Of a stretch of 64,000 nt of DNA, positions 53,236 through 63,234 are shown one piece after another. The translations under genes and the position numbers were made by a program. The number at the start of each line of letters is the position of its first letter. The first letter of the stretch is position 1. Source of the stretch: Sphingomonas sanguinis (GTDB taxonomy: Bacteria > Pseudomonadota > Alphaproteobacteria > Sphingomonadales > Sphingomonadaceae); contig NZ_CP079203.1 in the NCBI RefSeq assembly GCF_019297835.1, positions 1,213,001 to 1,277,000 on the forward strand, in the 5' to 3' direction. The notes beneath the pieces were generated by a model that made no database searches, was not told the DNA's origin, and saw only the letters and a list, made by a program, of their open reading frames with translations.

Positions 53236-53330
53236 ATGCTGCATCGCAGTATTTCGGTATACGAAAGTAAAGCGCGGACAACGCGCGAGAGGACCTGATC
53301 CGGCTCAACGCAAATGCGGGAGTTTCGATC

Positions 53331-53630
53331 ATGCGCAAGACCATTCTGATCCTGGCCGCCACCGTCGCCGCCGCCGTCCCCACCATCGGCGCGATCGCCG
53401 CCGAGGGCGAGCAGCGTTTCGTTCACGAGGGCAGCACCTATGTCTACACCCGTTCGAACGAGAACGGCCAGTCGGTGATCCAGGGCCATCGCTATCCGGG
53501 CGGCGAGCCGTTCCGCTTCGTCGTCAAGGGCCACCGCGTCACCGGCACGACCGGCACCACCCAGGTCGCCTTCACCACCGACGAAGCACGCGGCGCGCGC
53601 GGCGTGGGTGTGGAGAGCAGCGCTCGCTAA
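53331..53630 (+). CDS. small secreted protein, 99 aa
   Basis: Signal peptide MRKTILILAATVAAAVPTIG and a likely cut after AIAA (about 23), leaving a 76-residue mature protein with repeated aromatic/basic strands (RFVHEGSTYVYTRS, RYPGGEPFRFVVKGHRVTGT). No Cys, no recognised domain. The upstream region contains two identical dyads, so expression is probably controlled. It has its own strong terminator. Small periplasmic proteins of this kind are common in sphingomonads; function unknown. Confidence 0.8.
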   Translation: MRKTILILAATVAAAVPTIGAIAAEGEQRFVHEGSTYVYTRSNENGQSVIQGHRYPGGEPFRFVVKGHRVTGTTGTTQVAFTTDEARGARGVGVESSAR

Positions 53631-53654
53631 TCCCGGCCTGACGGCTTGAAGGAG

Positions 53655-53690
53655 AGCCCCGCCCATTTCGATATGGGCGGGGCTTTTTTC
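53655..53690 (+). terminator. intrinsic terminator after the 99-aa secreted protein
   Basis: Perfect 11-pair stem gccccgcccat (53656-53666) with atgggcggggc (53673-53683), six-base loop and T6. Confidence 0.93.
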
Positions 53691-53791
53691 GTACGAAGGG
53701 GGCGGCTATGGGCAAGACCACGACCAAGTGATTTTACTTCGATCACCTTCCATGCAAACCTCCTGTGCATCTTCGCAATTTGGAGGCGCTC

Positions 53792-54379
53792 ATGAAGTAT
53801 GTGGCCAGCTTGCTGACTTTTGCCTGCTTGGCGCTTTCGCCGCTTCCGGCCTATGGTCAAGGCAATCCATCGGACGATAATGCGGAAATATCCGCACTCT
53901 TCAAAGCCGACCAATCTGTTCGCGAAAATATAAAGCCCGAGCAGTTCAAGGACAGGGCGTTCGTGACGCAGATGATTGCCAACGATCGCATCCGTCGAGA
54001 TCGAGCGCACGCTCTGCTAGAGGAAGGCAAACTAAAGACCGCCGACGATTTCTATCGCGCGGCCTTCATCTTCCAGCACGGCAACACGGCGAACGATTAT
54101 CTTCTTGCTCACAGCCTTGCCTTGGCTGCGACGGCGAGGGGAAACAAGGATGCTCCCTGGATCGCTGCTGCCACCTTGGATCGCTATCTGCAAACCATCG
54201 GACAAAAGCAGATTTACGGCACGCAATATCTCAACAGCCGGGAAACCGGACCGACGATGGAGCCTTATGACCGGACGCTTGTGCCCGATACCCTACGCGA
54301 GACACTCGGTGTGCCATCGCAAGCCAAGCAGCAAGACCGACTGGAAAAGATGAAGTCGAGCGGCACGCTGGGCCGGTAG
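53792..54379 (+). CDS. secreted DUF6624-like protein
   Basis: 195-aa protein with a signal peptide (MKYVASLLTFACLALSPLPA, cleaved about residue 24 at AYGQ). The mature part ends in a block reminiscent of DUF6624: AAFIFQHGNTANDYLLAH (about 89-106), GQKQIYGTQY (about 145-154) and VPDTLRETLGVP (about 170-181), like the larger protein at 40429. TGGAGGCGCT lies before ATG 53792. It converges on dgt with eight bases between the stops. Function unknown. Confidence 0.75.
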   Translation: MKYVASLLTFACLALSPLPAYGQGNPSDDNAEISALFKADQSVRENIKPEQFKDRAFVTQMIANDRIRRDRAHALLEEGKLKTADDFYRAAFIFQHGNTANDYLLAHSLALAATARGNKDAPWIAAATLDRYLQTIGQKQIYGTQYLNSRETGPTMEPYDRTLVPDTLRETLGVPSQAKQQDRLEKMKSSGTLGR

Positions 54380-54387
54380 CACGCGGA

Positions 54388-55554
54388 CTAAAATCCCTCC
54401 GGCAGATCGATCCCGCCCACCACTTCCCGATAACACCGCACCGCATAGCGGTCGGTCATCCCAGCGATGAAGTCCACGATGTGCCGGCTGCGCGCCGGTT
54501 CCTCGACCGGCAACCGCTCGCGCCATTCGTCGGGCAGTTGCGCAGGGTCGGCGCGATAGGCCGCGAACAGGCCCTTCACGATGCCATGTGCCGCATTCGC
54601 CGCTGCCAATTGAAGCGGGTGGTGGTAGAGATTGGCGTACATGAAGCGTTTCAAGTCGCGCTCCTCGATCCGCATCGCGTTGGAAAAGCCGACCAGTGCC
54701 CGGCCCGCCGCGCGGACGTCGGCCACGTTCTCCACACCGCTCTCGGCGATGCGGGTCCGGGTTTCCGCGACCAGATCGTTGACCATCACCCCGATCTGCG
54801 AGCGGATGAGTTCGCTCGCCAGCCGCTTGGGCGCGACATCGGGGAACTGCGCCCGCGCCGCGTCCCAGCCGCGCGCGACCAGCGGCACGGCCAGCAGCTG
54901 GTCGAGCGTCAGCAGCCCGGCGCGCAGGCCGTCATCGATATCGTGATTGTCGTACGCGATGTCGTCGGCCAGCGCCGCGACCTGCGCCTCCAGCGAGGCA
55001 TGGCTGTCCAGATCGAGCGGAAAGCCCGCATCAGCCTCCTTCAACGCCCAGCCGGGATGACGCACGGGCCCGTTATGCTTGGCCAGCCCCTCCAGCGTCT
55101 CCCAGCTGAGGTTCAGACCGTCCCAGCGCGGATAGGGCCGCTCGATCTCGGTCAGGGTGCGTAGCGTATGGCCGTTATGATCGAACCCGCCCTGCTCGGC
55201 GAGTGCGGCCTTGAGCGCATCCTCGCCCGCATGGCCGAAGGGCGGATGGCCGATGTCGTGCGCCAGGCACAGCGCCTCGGTCAGATCCTCGTTCAGCCCC
55301 AGCGTGCGCGCGATCGTGCGGCCGATCTGCGCGACCTCCAGGCTGTGGGTCAGGCGGACGCGGAAATGGTCGCCGTCGGGCGCCATGAAGACCTGCGTCT
55401 TGTGACGCAGCCGCCGGAAGCTGATCGAATGGATGATCCGGTCGCGGTCGCGCTGAAACGCATCGCGGGGGCCGCGCGCCAGCGGCGTGGCCTCGTCATG
55501 ACGGCGACCCCGGCTGTATTCGGGATAGGAAGCCCAGGGGGCGAAGCGGCTCAC
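54388..55554 (-). CDS. dgt: deoxyguanosinetriphosphate triphosphohydrolase-like protein
   Basis: 388-aa HD-domain dNTPase (type 2 Dgt-like). Metal ligands appear in [19 protein letters not shown] (about 36-54), [11 protein letters not shown] (about 69-79), [19 protein letters not shown] (about 95-113; the HD motif) and a late Asp in [16 protein letters not shown] (about 190-205). Such enzymes hydrolyse dNTPs to nucleoside and triphosphate. Its start overlaps the downstream end of the large SPOR-protein gene, so the two are co-transcribed. Confidence 0.93.
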   Translation of the reverse strand: MSRFAPWASYPEYSRGRRHDEATPLARGPRDAFQRDRDRIIHSISFRRLRHKTQVFMAPDGDHFRVRLTHSLEVAQIGRTIARTLGLNEDLTEALCLAHDIGHPPFGHAGEDALKAALAEQGGFDHNGHTLRTLTEIERPYPRWDGLNLSWETLEGLAKHNGPVRHPGWALKEADAGFPLDLDSHASLEAQVAALADDIAYDNHDIDDGLRAGLLTLDQLLAVPLVARGWDAARAQFPDVAPKRLASELIRSQIGVMVNDLVAETRTRIAESGVENVADVRAAGRALVGFSNAMRIEERDLKRFMYANLYHHPLQLAAANAAHGIVKGLFAAYRADPAQLPDEWRERLPVEEPARSRHIVDFIAGMTDRYAVRCYREVVGGIDLPEGF

Positions 55555-57581
55555 TTGGCGTCGAGCCGCGTCACCGCCTGCCCTGCGTCGCTGGTCACGG
55601 GGAAGGCCGAAACCCCCTTCCTGGCGAGCTGGTTGACGAAGGCGCGAGCCTCCGCATCGGTCTTGAACGGGCCGGTCAGGACGCGGTGGGTCGCGCGGAT
55701 CGGCGTCTTGTAGCCCTTGCGCGCGGCGAACAGCTCCGGCGCCTTCGCCTTAGTCGCGGCCCATGCCTTGGGCAGATCGTCCTCGTTCGCGCCGCCCGCG
55801 ACCTGGACCCAGATCCGCTCGGGGTTGGCGCGCGCACGCTTCTTTTCCTCCGCCTCTTCCTTGGCGGCGAGCGCCTTTTTCTCGGCCTCGGCCTTTTTGG
55901 CGGCCGCCGCCTTCTTCTCGGCGGCGGCCTTGGCGGCGGCGGCCTTTTTCTCGGCCGCCGTGGGCGCGCGGGGCGCGGCCTCCGCTTCTTCGGTCTTTTC
56001 GCGCGCCTGACGGTCGCGCTCGGTCTTGGCGCGCGCCTCCGCAACGACACGCTGCGCGCCGTTGCTCACCGGGGTCGTGGCGGCGATGGCGGCGGGGCGC
56101 TCGGGGCCTTCGACGCCCAGTTCGGAGGCGGGGATCGAGAGATTGGCGACGATCCGCGCCAGCACCGAGTCCTCACGCGCCGAGCGGGCGGGCGTCGGTG
56201 GCGTGCGGCGAGCGGCTACCCGCGTCGGGCGGGTTGCCGGGCTATCGTCCTCGACCTTGCTCGGCAGCGGCTGGACCATCGCGGTGGCCACCGGTGTGGG
56301 CTTGACGGGCACGGGGTCCGGCGCGGGCACGGTCTGCACCATCTGGAGCGGAGGCGCCGACGCAGGCGTCGCGGGCAAAGGCTGGACCATGGCGGTCGCC
56401 GTCGGGCTGGATGCCGCCGGAGTCGCGACCGGCGCAGCGGGCAGCGGCTGGATCATCGGCCGCGTGGTGTTCGACGCCATCTGGACCGGCGCACGGGCCT
56501 CCGTCGCGCTCGGCAACGCGCTGGTGAAGCCCGGCTGCGGTTGCGGCTGGGTGGGCGCCTGAGTCTGGGGCAAGGGCTGGACCATCCGCATTGGGGCGGC
56601 GGCGACGCGCGGGCTGGTCGCCGATGCCATTTGCGTCGGTGCGGGCGTGGCCGGGGTGGTATTGGCGGCCATCGCGACGCCGCGCGCATTGCGCCCGCCC
56701 CGTCGCCGCTCTTCACGCGCCGATACCGGAACGGCCGTGGCGACCGGAGCGGAGGCCAGCGCCACCGGCGCTTCCGGCGTCAGCGGCGGCAGGTTCGGGG
56801 CGAGCTTTGCATCCGCCAGCCGCTCGGGCGTCGGGCGGGTCTCGCCGAAATGGACGGCAAAGGCGCGATCGACGGCGGGCAGGCTCGGCAGCCGCTGGAA
56901 AAAGGGTTGCAGCCCCTGCGCCAGCTGCGGCGGCATCATGGTCGAGGCGATCCGGGTCGCCTCGGGCAGGTCGCCACCCATTGCCAGGATGAAGGCCCGC
57001 GCCCGCCACGCCGCCCGGTCGGTCTTGCGCAGCAGCGGATCGAGCTGTTCGAGCGCCTGTTCGCGCTGCCCCGAAATGCCGAGCGACAGGGCATAACGGC
57101 GGACGATCTCGTCGGTCGGGGCGCTCGCCAGCGCCAGCCGGTAGTCGCGCTGCGCCCGCGCCTGATCGCCGATCAGGTCATAGGCCAGACCGCGATCGCC
57201 CGCGAACCGCGCGGGCGGCATCCCCGCTGCCTCGGCTTGGGTGAAATAGCGCAGCGCCTCGCCCGGCCGTTCCGAGCGGACCAGGATTGACCCCATGCCC
57301 GCCTTGATACGCGGGTCGCGGGCATCGACCTTTTCGGCGCGTGCCAGCAGCGAGGCGGCACCCGACAGATCGTCGAGATGGATGGACAGTTCCGCCGCCT
57401 CGACCAGCGCATCGACATCGCGCGGGTTCTGCGCGACGCGGCGCATCACGTCCCCCAGCTTGTCGGCATCGGTGGTGCCGGGAAGCGGCTGAACCACTTC
57501 CTGTGCGAGAAGGGGCACGGGCGCGGCGGCGAGGGCCAACGCGAGCGCGAGCGAGGCGCGGGGAAAAATTGCGAACGTCAT
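55551..57581 (-). CDS. large TPR protein with Ala/Lys-rich linker and SPOR domain
   Basis: About 676-aa secreted protein: signal peptide (ends near LLAQ, about residue 28), TPR-type helices (about 35-230), a long low-complexity region in which the phrase MVQPLP recurs about ten times (about 270-470), an Ala/Lys/Glu-rich helix (about 545-600: [20 protein letters not shown]) and a C-terminal SPOR domain (about 605-676: [17 protein letters not shown]). Probably periplasmic and peptidoglycan-binding. ATG 57581 gives the best signal peptide; ATG 57596 is an alternative. First gene of the pair with dgt. Confidence 0.83.
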   Translation of the reverse strand: MTFAIFPRASLALALALAAAPVPLLAQEVVQPLPGTTDADKLGDVMRRVAQNPRDVDALVEAAELSIHLDDLSGAASLLARAEKVDARDPRIKAGMGSILVRSERPGEALRYFTQAEAAGMPPARFAGDRGLAYDLIGDQARAQRDYRLALASAPTDEIVRRYALSLGISGQREQALEQLDPLLRKTDRAAWRARAFILAMGGDLPEATRIASTMMPPQLAQGLQPFFQRLPSLPAVDRAFAVHFGETRPTPERLADAKLAPNLPPLTPEAPVALASAPVATAVPVSAREERRRGGRNARGVAMAANTTPATPAPTQMASATSPRVAAAPMRMVQPLPQTQAPTQPQPQPGFTSALPSATEARAPVQMASNTTRPMIQPLPAAPVATPAASSPTATAMVQPLPATPASAPPLQMVQTVPAPDPVPVKPTPVATAMVQPLPSKVEDDSPATRPTRVAARRTPPTPARSAREDSVLARIVANLSIPASELGVEGPERPAAIAATTPVSNGAQRVVAEARAKTERDRQAREKTEEAEAAPRAPTAAEKKAAAAKAAAEKKAAAAKKAEAEKKALAAKEEAEEKKRARANPERIWVQVAGGANEDDLPKAWAATKAKAPELFAARKGYKTPIRATHRVLTGPFKTDAEARAFVNQLARKGVSAFPVTSDAGQAVTRLDAK

Positions 57582-57712
57582 GGGACTGTCGCCCATAAAG
57601 CGCGTTTTCCGGCGCGCGGCAATGGTTAACCCATCACTGGCGCGCCCGAGCGCTCCGGACCGTCGACCAACAGGCGATAACTCCGCGCCCACATCCTTCT
57701 CGGCCCTGGCGG

Positions 57713-58183
57713 TCAGCGGCGCGGATCGGCCACGAACGAGGTCTTCGCGCCCTTGGCCAGCACCACATAGGCACGGTTCCATGGCTGGTCGCCCAGCATG
57801 GTCCAAGCATGGCCGGTGCCGGTATGGTCCTCCGCGACCAGCACGTCGCCGGGATGCAGGGTAAAGCTCTCGCCCGTCCTGGTCACGAACTTCAGGGTGC
57901 CCGCCAAGGTCAGCACATATTGCGGCTCGGGATCATTGTGCCAGTCGAAATGCGAATGCGGTGCGGTCGTCTTGAAATGGATTTTTTCGACTGCGCTCGG
58001 CACACCGGGCGTCACGCTGCCCTCCTCGACATGCGAGTTGCCGTCCGGGCCGGTGAACAGGCGGAAGGCATGGATGCGGCTATGGCCGGGCGCAGGCTGG
58101 GCCGTGGCGACGCTTGTCGCCAGCGCAACAGCCAGCGCCGAACTGGCGGCGATGGCGCAGGATTTCAGTGGGTTGAAGCGCAT
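57713..58183 (-). CDS. secreted cupin-domain protein
   Basis: 156-aa protein with a signal peptide (MRFNPLKSCAIAASSALAVA, cleaved near ATAQ, about 28) and a single cupin barrel. Metal-binding residues are seen in HSHFDWHNDPEPQYVLTLAG (about 76-95, HxH..E) and the second motif HPGDVLVAEDHTGTGHAW (about 109-126). The fold could bind a metal and a small acid or oxidise a substrate; no specific function is evident. It lies between the SPOR gene and ftsZ with its own spacing. Confidence 0.83.
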   Translation of the reverse strand: MRFNPLKSCAIAASSALAVALATSVATAQPAPGHSRIHAFRLFTGPDGNSHVEEGSVTPGVPSAVEKIHFKTTAPHSHFDWHNDPEPQYVLTLAGTLKFVTRTGESFTLHPGDVLVAEDHTGTGHAWTMLGDQPWNRAYVVLAKGAKTSFVADPRR

Positions 58184-58322
58184 TGCGTTCTCCGTGTCTG
58201 GCTATCGCCGCGCGAGGGGCGGGCTTTCAAGCGGGACGGATCGCATCGGGGGCCGCCACAGACGAGTGAAATTCCTGTAAGATGACCGCTTCGACGAGGC
58301 CCCTCCCCACCGCCGAGCGCAC

Positions 58323-58356
58323 GAAAAAGGCCCGTGCGATCCTGTCGCACGGGCCT
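58323..58356 (-). terminator. intrinsic terminator of the ftsZ operon
   Basis: On the minus strand an 11-pair stem ggcccgtgcga / tcgcacgggcc (58345-58355 and 58329-58339) with loop cagga is followed by T5. It closes the long division transcript 40 bases after ftsZ. Confidence 0.92.
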
Positions 58357-58393
58357 GATATCGGTCCGGTATGCCCGCCGGGCGGGCCGGAAA

Positions 58394-59923
58394 TTACTGG
58401 TTGTTCTGGCGATGCAGGAAGCGCGGAATGTCGAGCGACGAGTCCGATCCGCCCTGCGCATTCTCGTCACGCGGCGCACCACGCGCCGCGTTCGACATGC
58501 GCTCGAACAGCGTACCACCCAGCTTCACGCGCGGGGCGGGCTGTGCTGGGGCTTCGCCTGCCTCGCTGCCGGGGGCCAGCCAGCGGCGGCGGGCTTCGTC
58601 GCTGCCCGGTGCGGGCTCGACGGCGGCGGGATGCGACGGTGCCGCAGGGGCGGGAACGATCGTGTCGGCGCCCAGCACCAGCTCGTCATCGGCCGCCGGA
58701 GCGGGGGCCGGGGCGGGCGCGGGCTTGGCCACCGGCGCAGCGATGCTCGACGCGACGGGTGCCGCCACCGGGGCGGGTGCGGGCGTGGCGACCGGCTGCT
58801 CGACCGGGGCGGCCGGAGCCACGCTGGCCTGCGGCGCAGGTGCGGCGGCGGCGGGTTCACTCGGGCGATAGCTGGGCGTCTCGTCCGACTTGCGGGCCAT
58901 GCCGCCCATGCTGAAGCTGCTGCGGTTCGCTTCCGACGGCGACGGCGCGACCTTCAGATCGGCGTCGATGCCGGTCGCGACGACCGACACGCGGATGCGA
59001 CCTTCCAGCTCGGGGTTGAACGCCGAACCCCAGATGATGTTCGCGTCCGGATCGACCAGCTCGCGGATATGGTTGGCGGCCTCGTCGACCTCGAGCAGGC
59101 GCATGTCGTCGCCGCCGGTGATCGAGATGATGACGCCCTTGGCGCCCTGCATCGACACGCCGTCGAGCAGCGGGTTGGCGATCGCCTTCTGCGCCGCCTC
59201 GATCGCGCGATTGTCGCCGGTGGCTTCACCGGTGCCCATCATCGCCTTGCCCATCTCCTGCATCACCGAGCGGACGTCGGCGAAGTCGAGGTTGATGAGA
59301 CCCGGCATGACCATCAGATCGGTGATGCCGCGCACGCCCTGCTGCAGCACCTCGTCCGCCATCGCGAACGCTTCCTTGAAGGTCGTGTTGGCGTTGGCGA
59401 TCAGGAACAGGTTCTGGTTGGGGATGACGATGAGGGTATCAACGTACTTCTGAAGCTCTTCGATGCCGCCATCGGCCGACTTGGCGCGACGATTGCCCTC
59501 GAAGGCGAAGGGCTTGGTCACGACGCCGACCGTCAGGATGCCCATGTCGCGCGCCGCCTTGGCGATGACCGGGGCCGCACCGGTGCCGGTGCCGCCGCCC
59601 ATGCCCGCCGCGATGAAGCACATATGGCTACCCTCGAGCAGACGCGACAGGTCGTCGATCGTCTCTTCGGCCGCCGCGCGACCGATCTCGGGACGGCTGC
59701 CCGCACCCAGCCCTTGCGTGATCTTGGCACCCAGCTGGATCCGCTGCGGCGCGATCGACTGCTTCAGCGCCTGCGCATCGGTATTGGCGACGAGGAAATC
59801 CACGCCCTGTACCTCGGCGCGCATCATGTTCGCGATCGCGTTGCCGCCGGCACCGCCGACGCCGATGACCGCGATACGCGGCGTCAGCTCGTCGACCTCG
59901 GGTGCGATGAATTCGATGCTCAT
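58394..59923 (-). CDS. ftsZ: cell division protein FtsZ
   Basis: 509-aa tubulin-like GTPase forming the Z ring. GTP-binding signature [12 protein letters not shown] (107-118), N-terminal [15 protein letters not shown] (16-30), T7-loop [20 protein letters not shown] (about 200-219). The C-terminal linker (about 330-480) is unusually long and Pro/Ala-rich, ending in the conserved FtsA/ZipA-binding tail [14 protein letters not shown]. Long linkers are typical for alphaproteobacteria. Follows ftsA. Confidence 0.98.
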   Translation of the reverse strand: MSIEFIAPEVDELTPRIAVIGVGGAGGNAIANMMRAEVQGVDFLVANTDAQALKQSIAPQRIQLGAKITQGLGAGSRPEIGRAAAEETIDDLSRLLEGSHMCFIAAGMGGGTGTGAAPVIAKAARDMGILTVGVVTKPFAFEGNRRAKSADGGIEELQKYVDTLIVIPNQNLFLIANANTTFKEAFAMADEVLQQGVRGITDLMVMPGLINLDFADVRSVMQEMGKAMMGTGEATGDNRAIEAAQKAIANPLLDGVSMQGAKGVIISITGGDDMRLLEVDEAANHIRELVDPDANIIWGSAFNPELEGRIRVSVVATGIDADLKVAPSPSEANRSSFSMGGMARKSDETPSYRPSEPAAAAPAPQASVAPAAPVEQPVATPAPAPVAAPVASSIAAPVAKPAPAPAPAPAADDELVLGADTIVPAPAAPSHPAAVEPAPGSDEARRRWLAPGSEAGEAPAQPAPRVKLGGTLFERMSNAARGAPRDENAQGGSDSSLDIPRFLHRQNNQ

Positions 59924-60042
59924 CCCAATTCTACTCCGCCGTTCCCGGTCGATACGCTAAGACCAGGCCCCTGAATAACTGTTAGTGCACCAGCGACCGG
60001 CCCGGTGCCAACCCAAAACTGCCGAGTTTATGGCAGATTGAC

Positions 60043-61302
60043 TTAATAATTTGCCTTCGCCGCCTGAATCAGCCGTCGGAACAGCCCCATGCCGCTCGGC
60101 CGGTGTACCGTCTGGTTCACCGCGGGGATGCTGCGCAGGTCGATCGGGTCGGTCGCGGCATAGAAAGCCAGCCCCGCGAGCGTCGCGAAAGCCGGTCCGC
60201 CATGCGCATCGGGCAGTCCGGTCAGCCCACGCGGTCGGCCGATGCGGACCGAGCGGCCCAGCGCCTGCTGCGCGTAATCCGCGATGCCCTTCAGCTCTGC
60301 GCCGCCGCCGGTCAGCACCACCTGACGCCCGACCGGCCCCTCGAACTTCAGATGCTGGAGCGCCTTGCGGATCTCGCCCATCTGATGCTCCAGCCGCTGG
60401 CGGATCACGCCGATCAGCTGCGCCTTGGTGATCTGCATCGTGTCGCCGCCATCCTCGGCCGAGATGGGCGTCACCTGGATCATGTCGTGATTGTCGCGCG
60501 GGGAGGCATTGGCCGAGCCGTGAAAGCACTTCATCCGCTCGGCCATCTGCCGCCGCGTCCCGAAAGCGGAGGCCACATCGTCGGTGATGTCGGCCGCGCC
60601 CATCGGCAGCGAGCACAACCCGACCAGCATCCCGCCTGCGAACAGCGAGACATTGGTGATCCCCGCCCCCATCTCGACCAGCGCGACGCCCAGCTCGCGC
60701 TCCTCGTCGGACAGGCAGGCAAGACCGGTCGCGACGGGGGCGGCGATGATCGACTTTACCTCCAGATGCGCCGAGCGGACGCACAGGTCGAGGTTGCGCA
60801 CCGGCGAGCCATCGGCCGCGACGACATGGATATGCACGCCCAGCCGGTCGGCGTGCAGCCCCAACGGCTTCTTCACGCCGGTCAACCCGTCGAGCGTGTA
60901 GAGCGCGGGCTGCGCGTGCAGCACCATGCGCCCCTGCGGGTCGATCGAGTTGCGCCCGGCCGCCAGCAATGCGTCGATATCGCCCTGCTCGACCTGATGG
61001 CCGCCCAGCTCGAACTCGACCTCGGCCACGTCGGACACCAGGCCACCGGCCGAAAAGCCGACCCACACATTTTCGATATTCAGGCCCGCGATCCGCTCGG
61101 CCTGTTCGACCGCCTCGCGCACCGCCGCCTCGGTCGCGCCCATATCGGCGATATAGCCGCGCTTGACGCCCCGGCTCTCGCGCTGGCCCGTTCCCAAGAC
61201 GATCAGCTCGCCGCCATCGCCCTTGCGCGCGATCAGCGCGGAGACCTTGGACGACCCGATGTCGAGTGCGGTAATCAACCCTTCGGGCGCAATCTTTGCC
61301 AT
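60043..61302 (-). CDS. ftsA: cell division protein FtsA
   Basis: 419-aa actin-like ATPase that tethers FtsZ to the membrane. LITALDIGSSKVSALIARKG (about 9-28) is the phosphate-1 motif, with SHS2-type insertion around GFSAGGLVSDVAEVEFELGG, the phosphate-2 region GAGITNVSLFAGGM (about 207-220) and adenosine motif VVLTGGGAELKGI. The C-terminal amphipathic anchor is LFRRLIQAAKANY. Start at ATG 61302 by homology; the frame is open upstream. Eight bases after ftsQ. Confidence 0.96.
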   Translation of the reverse strand: MAKIAPEGLITALDIGSSKVSALIARKGDGGELIVLGTGQRESRGVKRGYIADMGATEAAVREAVEQAERIAGLNIENVWVGFSAGGLVSDVAEVEFELGGHQVEQGDIDALLAAGRNSIDPQGRMVLHAQPALYTLDGLTGVKKPLGLHADRLGVHIHVVAADGSPVRNLDLCVRSAHLEVKSIIAAPVATGLACLSDEERELGVALVEMGAGITNVSLFAGGMLVGLCSLPMGAADITDDVASAFGTRRQMAERMKCFHGSANASPRDNHDMIQVTPISAEDGGDTMQITKAQLIGVIRQRLEHQMGEIRKALQHLKFEGPVGRQVVLTGGGAELKGIADYAQQALGRSVRIGRPRGLTGLPDAHGGPAFATLAGLAFYAATDPIDLRSIPAVNQTVHRPSGMGLFRRLIQAAKANY

Positions 61303-61309
61303 GACCTTG

Positions 61310-62293
61310 CTACCCCTGTACTGCCCCCGGAGCCGCCGCCCCTTCGGACGCCGCCCCGCCCGCGTCATTACCATCCGCGTCATTCCCGGACGCGGGATCG
61401 CCTGCCACATCCCCGGCCTTGGCCGGATCGGCAAGCGCATGATTCTGATTCAAACCGGGCTTTCGCGCAACCAGCTTTGCGGGGTCGCGCATGTCAAAGC
61501 GCAGCCAGCCGCGCCCGAGCAGCGGCCGCGAGCCGTCCATCGCGGCGAACTTCATCAACGCCGCCCCCGCCCCGTCCTCGGGCAGCGCCAGCGTCTCGCC
61601 GCTGTCGAAGGTGATGTCCCAGCGGCGATTGCCGATCCAGGTCGCTGCCTTGACACGGGGTTTCAGCGCGGGCGCAGCGGACAGCAACGCCTGATAGGCC
61701 GGTTCCTGCAGATTGGCGCCCGGCCCGATGATCAGCGGCAGGTCGGGCATCGCCTCGGCCCGTACCGGCTCCAGCAGCACGCCGCCCGCGTCGATCAGGG
61801 TCAGCTGGCCGTTATCCTGCCACACTGCCGCCGGGGTCCGCTCCTCGATATCGACGAGCAGCGTGTCGGGCAGACGGCGCGAGACATGCGCGTCCTTGAT
61901 CCAGCCATAGCGGAGCAGCTTGGCACGCACGTCTTCCAGATTGACCAGCGGCATCGCCCGGCTCTGCTGGTCGAGCGCGACGGCATAGACGGTCATCCGG
62001 TCCATGCGCTTCAGGCCCGTCACCTCGATCTGCTGGACGCGGAACCCGGCATGGCCCGCCTGTTCGGCGATCGCGGTACCGATCATGCCGGGCACGCCGA
62101 CATAGGTCGCGACCGCCAGCACCGCCGCGCCCGCGCCGCCCAGGATCGTCCAGGTGACGGCCTTCTTGATCGTCTCCTCGCTGACCGGCACCTTGGCCAG
62201 CAGGCGCTGCGCCAGCGTGACGCGCTTGACCGGCTGGCGGCGGCGGGGCGCCGGACGGCGCGGGGGGGGGCCGCGCTTGATCGTCCGGCTCAT
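61310..62293 (-). CDS. ftsQ: cell division protein FtsQ
   Basis: About 327-aa bitopic septal protein: basic N-terminus (about 1-50), one helix GGAGAAVLAVATYVGVPGMI (about 50-69), POTRA domain (about 85-155: FRVQQIEVTGLKRMDRMTVY) and the FtsQ beta domain with LRYGWIKDAHVSRRLPDTLL (about 123-142). The C-terminus is Ala/Asp/Gly-rich. Start at ATG 62293, which overlaps the ddl stop (ATGA). Confidence 0.94.
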   Translation of the reverse strand: MSRTIKRGPPPRRPAPRRRQPVKRVTLAQRLLAKVPVSEETIKKAVTWTILGGAGAAVLAVATYVGVPGMIGTAIAEQAGHAGFRVQQIEVTGLKRMDRMTVYAVALDQQSRAMPLVNLEDVRAKLLRYGWIKDAHVSRRLPDTLLVDIEERTPAAVWQDNGQLTLIDAGGVLLEPVRAEAMPDLPLIIGPGANLQEPAYQALLSAAPALKPRVKAATWIGNRRWDITFDSGETLALPEDGAGAALMKFAAMDGSRPLLGRGWLRFDMRDPAKLVARKPGLNQNHALADPAKAGDVAGDPASGNDADGNDAGGAASEGAAAPGAVQG

Positions 62294-63234
62294 CCCGCCT
62301 GATCCTTGTACCAAGCGATCGCCTCGTCCACGATCGCCTGAACCAGCGTGTCGTAATCCATGCCGACATGGCGGCCCTGTTCGGGCACCAGGCTGAGCGG
62401 GGTCATACCCGGCTGGGTGTTGACCTCCAGCAGGAACAGCCCGTCGACCCCGCGCTCGTCATCCCAGCGGAAGTCGGAGCGCGAGGCACCGCGACAGCCC
62501 AGGATGCGATGCGCCTCCAGCGCCAGCGACTTGCACGCCTCGGCGATCTCGTCGGGAATCTGCGCGGGGCAGACATGCTCGGTAAGGCCGTCGGTGTACT
62601 TCGCGTCGAAGTCGTACCAGCCATTCTTGGGCTTCAACTCGGTCACGCCCAGCGCACGGTTGCCCAGCACGGCGGTGGTCAGCTCGCGGCCCCGGATATA
62701 GGGCTCGGCCAGCAATTCCTCAAACTCGCCCCAGGGACCGGCGGCATCGCGCGCAATGGGCTGGCCATGGTTGCTGGTGTCGGTGACGATCGCGACGCCG
62801 ACCGAGGAACCCTCGTTCACGGGCTTGAGCACATAGGGGCGCGGCAGCGGATCGGCGGCGAACAGATCCTCCGACTTCACGATGCGGCCGCCGGGCATCG
62901 GAATGCCGTGCGGCACGAGCGCCTGCTTGGTCAGCACCTTGTCGATCGCGATGACCGAGGTGGCGAGGCCCGAATGGGTGTACGGAATGCCCATCAGGTC
63001 GAGCATGCCCTGCACCGTGCCGTCCTCGCCGGGTGAACCGTGCAGTGCGTTGAAGACGATATCGGGCTTGGCTTGCGTCAGCCTGGCCGCAAGGTCGCGG
63101 TCCATGTCGATCCGGGTAACGCGGTGGCCGTTTCGCTCCAGCGCGTCGGCGACGCCCGCCCCGGACATCAGCGACACCGGCCGCTCCGCCGACCAGCCGC
63201 CCATCAGAACCGCGATATGCAGATTGTCGGTCAC
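62290..63234 (-). CDS. ddl: D-alanine-D-alanine ligase
   Basis: 314-aa ATP-grasp enzyme that joins two D-Ala for peptidoglycan. N-terminal AVLMGGWSAERPVSLMSG (about 8-25), ATP-grasp RPYVLKPVNEGSSVGVAIV (about 138-156) with the SSVGV loop, and metal-binding LFLLEVNTQPGMTPLSLVP (about 262-280). A GTG at 63234 overlaps the murB stop (GTGA), the usual coupling in this cluster; an in-frame ATG at 63264 is less likely. Confidence 0.95.
   Translation of the reverse strand: MTDNLHIAVLMGGWSAERPVSLMSGAGVADALERNGHRVTRIDMDRDLAARLTQAKPDIVFNALHGSPGEDGTVQGMLDLMGIPYTHSGLATSVIAIDKVLTKQALVPHGIPMPGGRIVKSEDLFAADPLPRPYVLKPVNEGSSVGVAIVTDTSNHGQPIARDAAGPWGEFEELLAEPYIRGRELTTAVLGNRALGVTELKPKNGWYDFDAKYTDGLTEHVCPAQIPDEIAEACKSLALEAHRILGCRGASRSDFRWDDERGVDGLFLLEVNTQPGMTPLSLVPEQGRHVGMDYDTLVQAIVDEAIAWYKDQAG

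Noticed and set aside
55686..57290. Long open frames antisense to the SPOR/TPR gene, and similar antisense frames over gatA, the helicase, ftsZ and others
   Set aside because: They mirror real genes in high-GC DNA, are Arg/Gly/Ala-rich, lack ribosome sites and show no known motifs.
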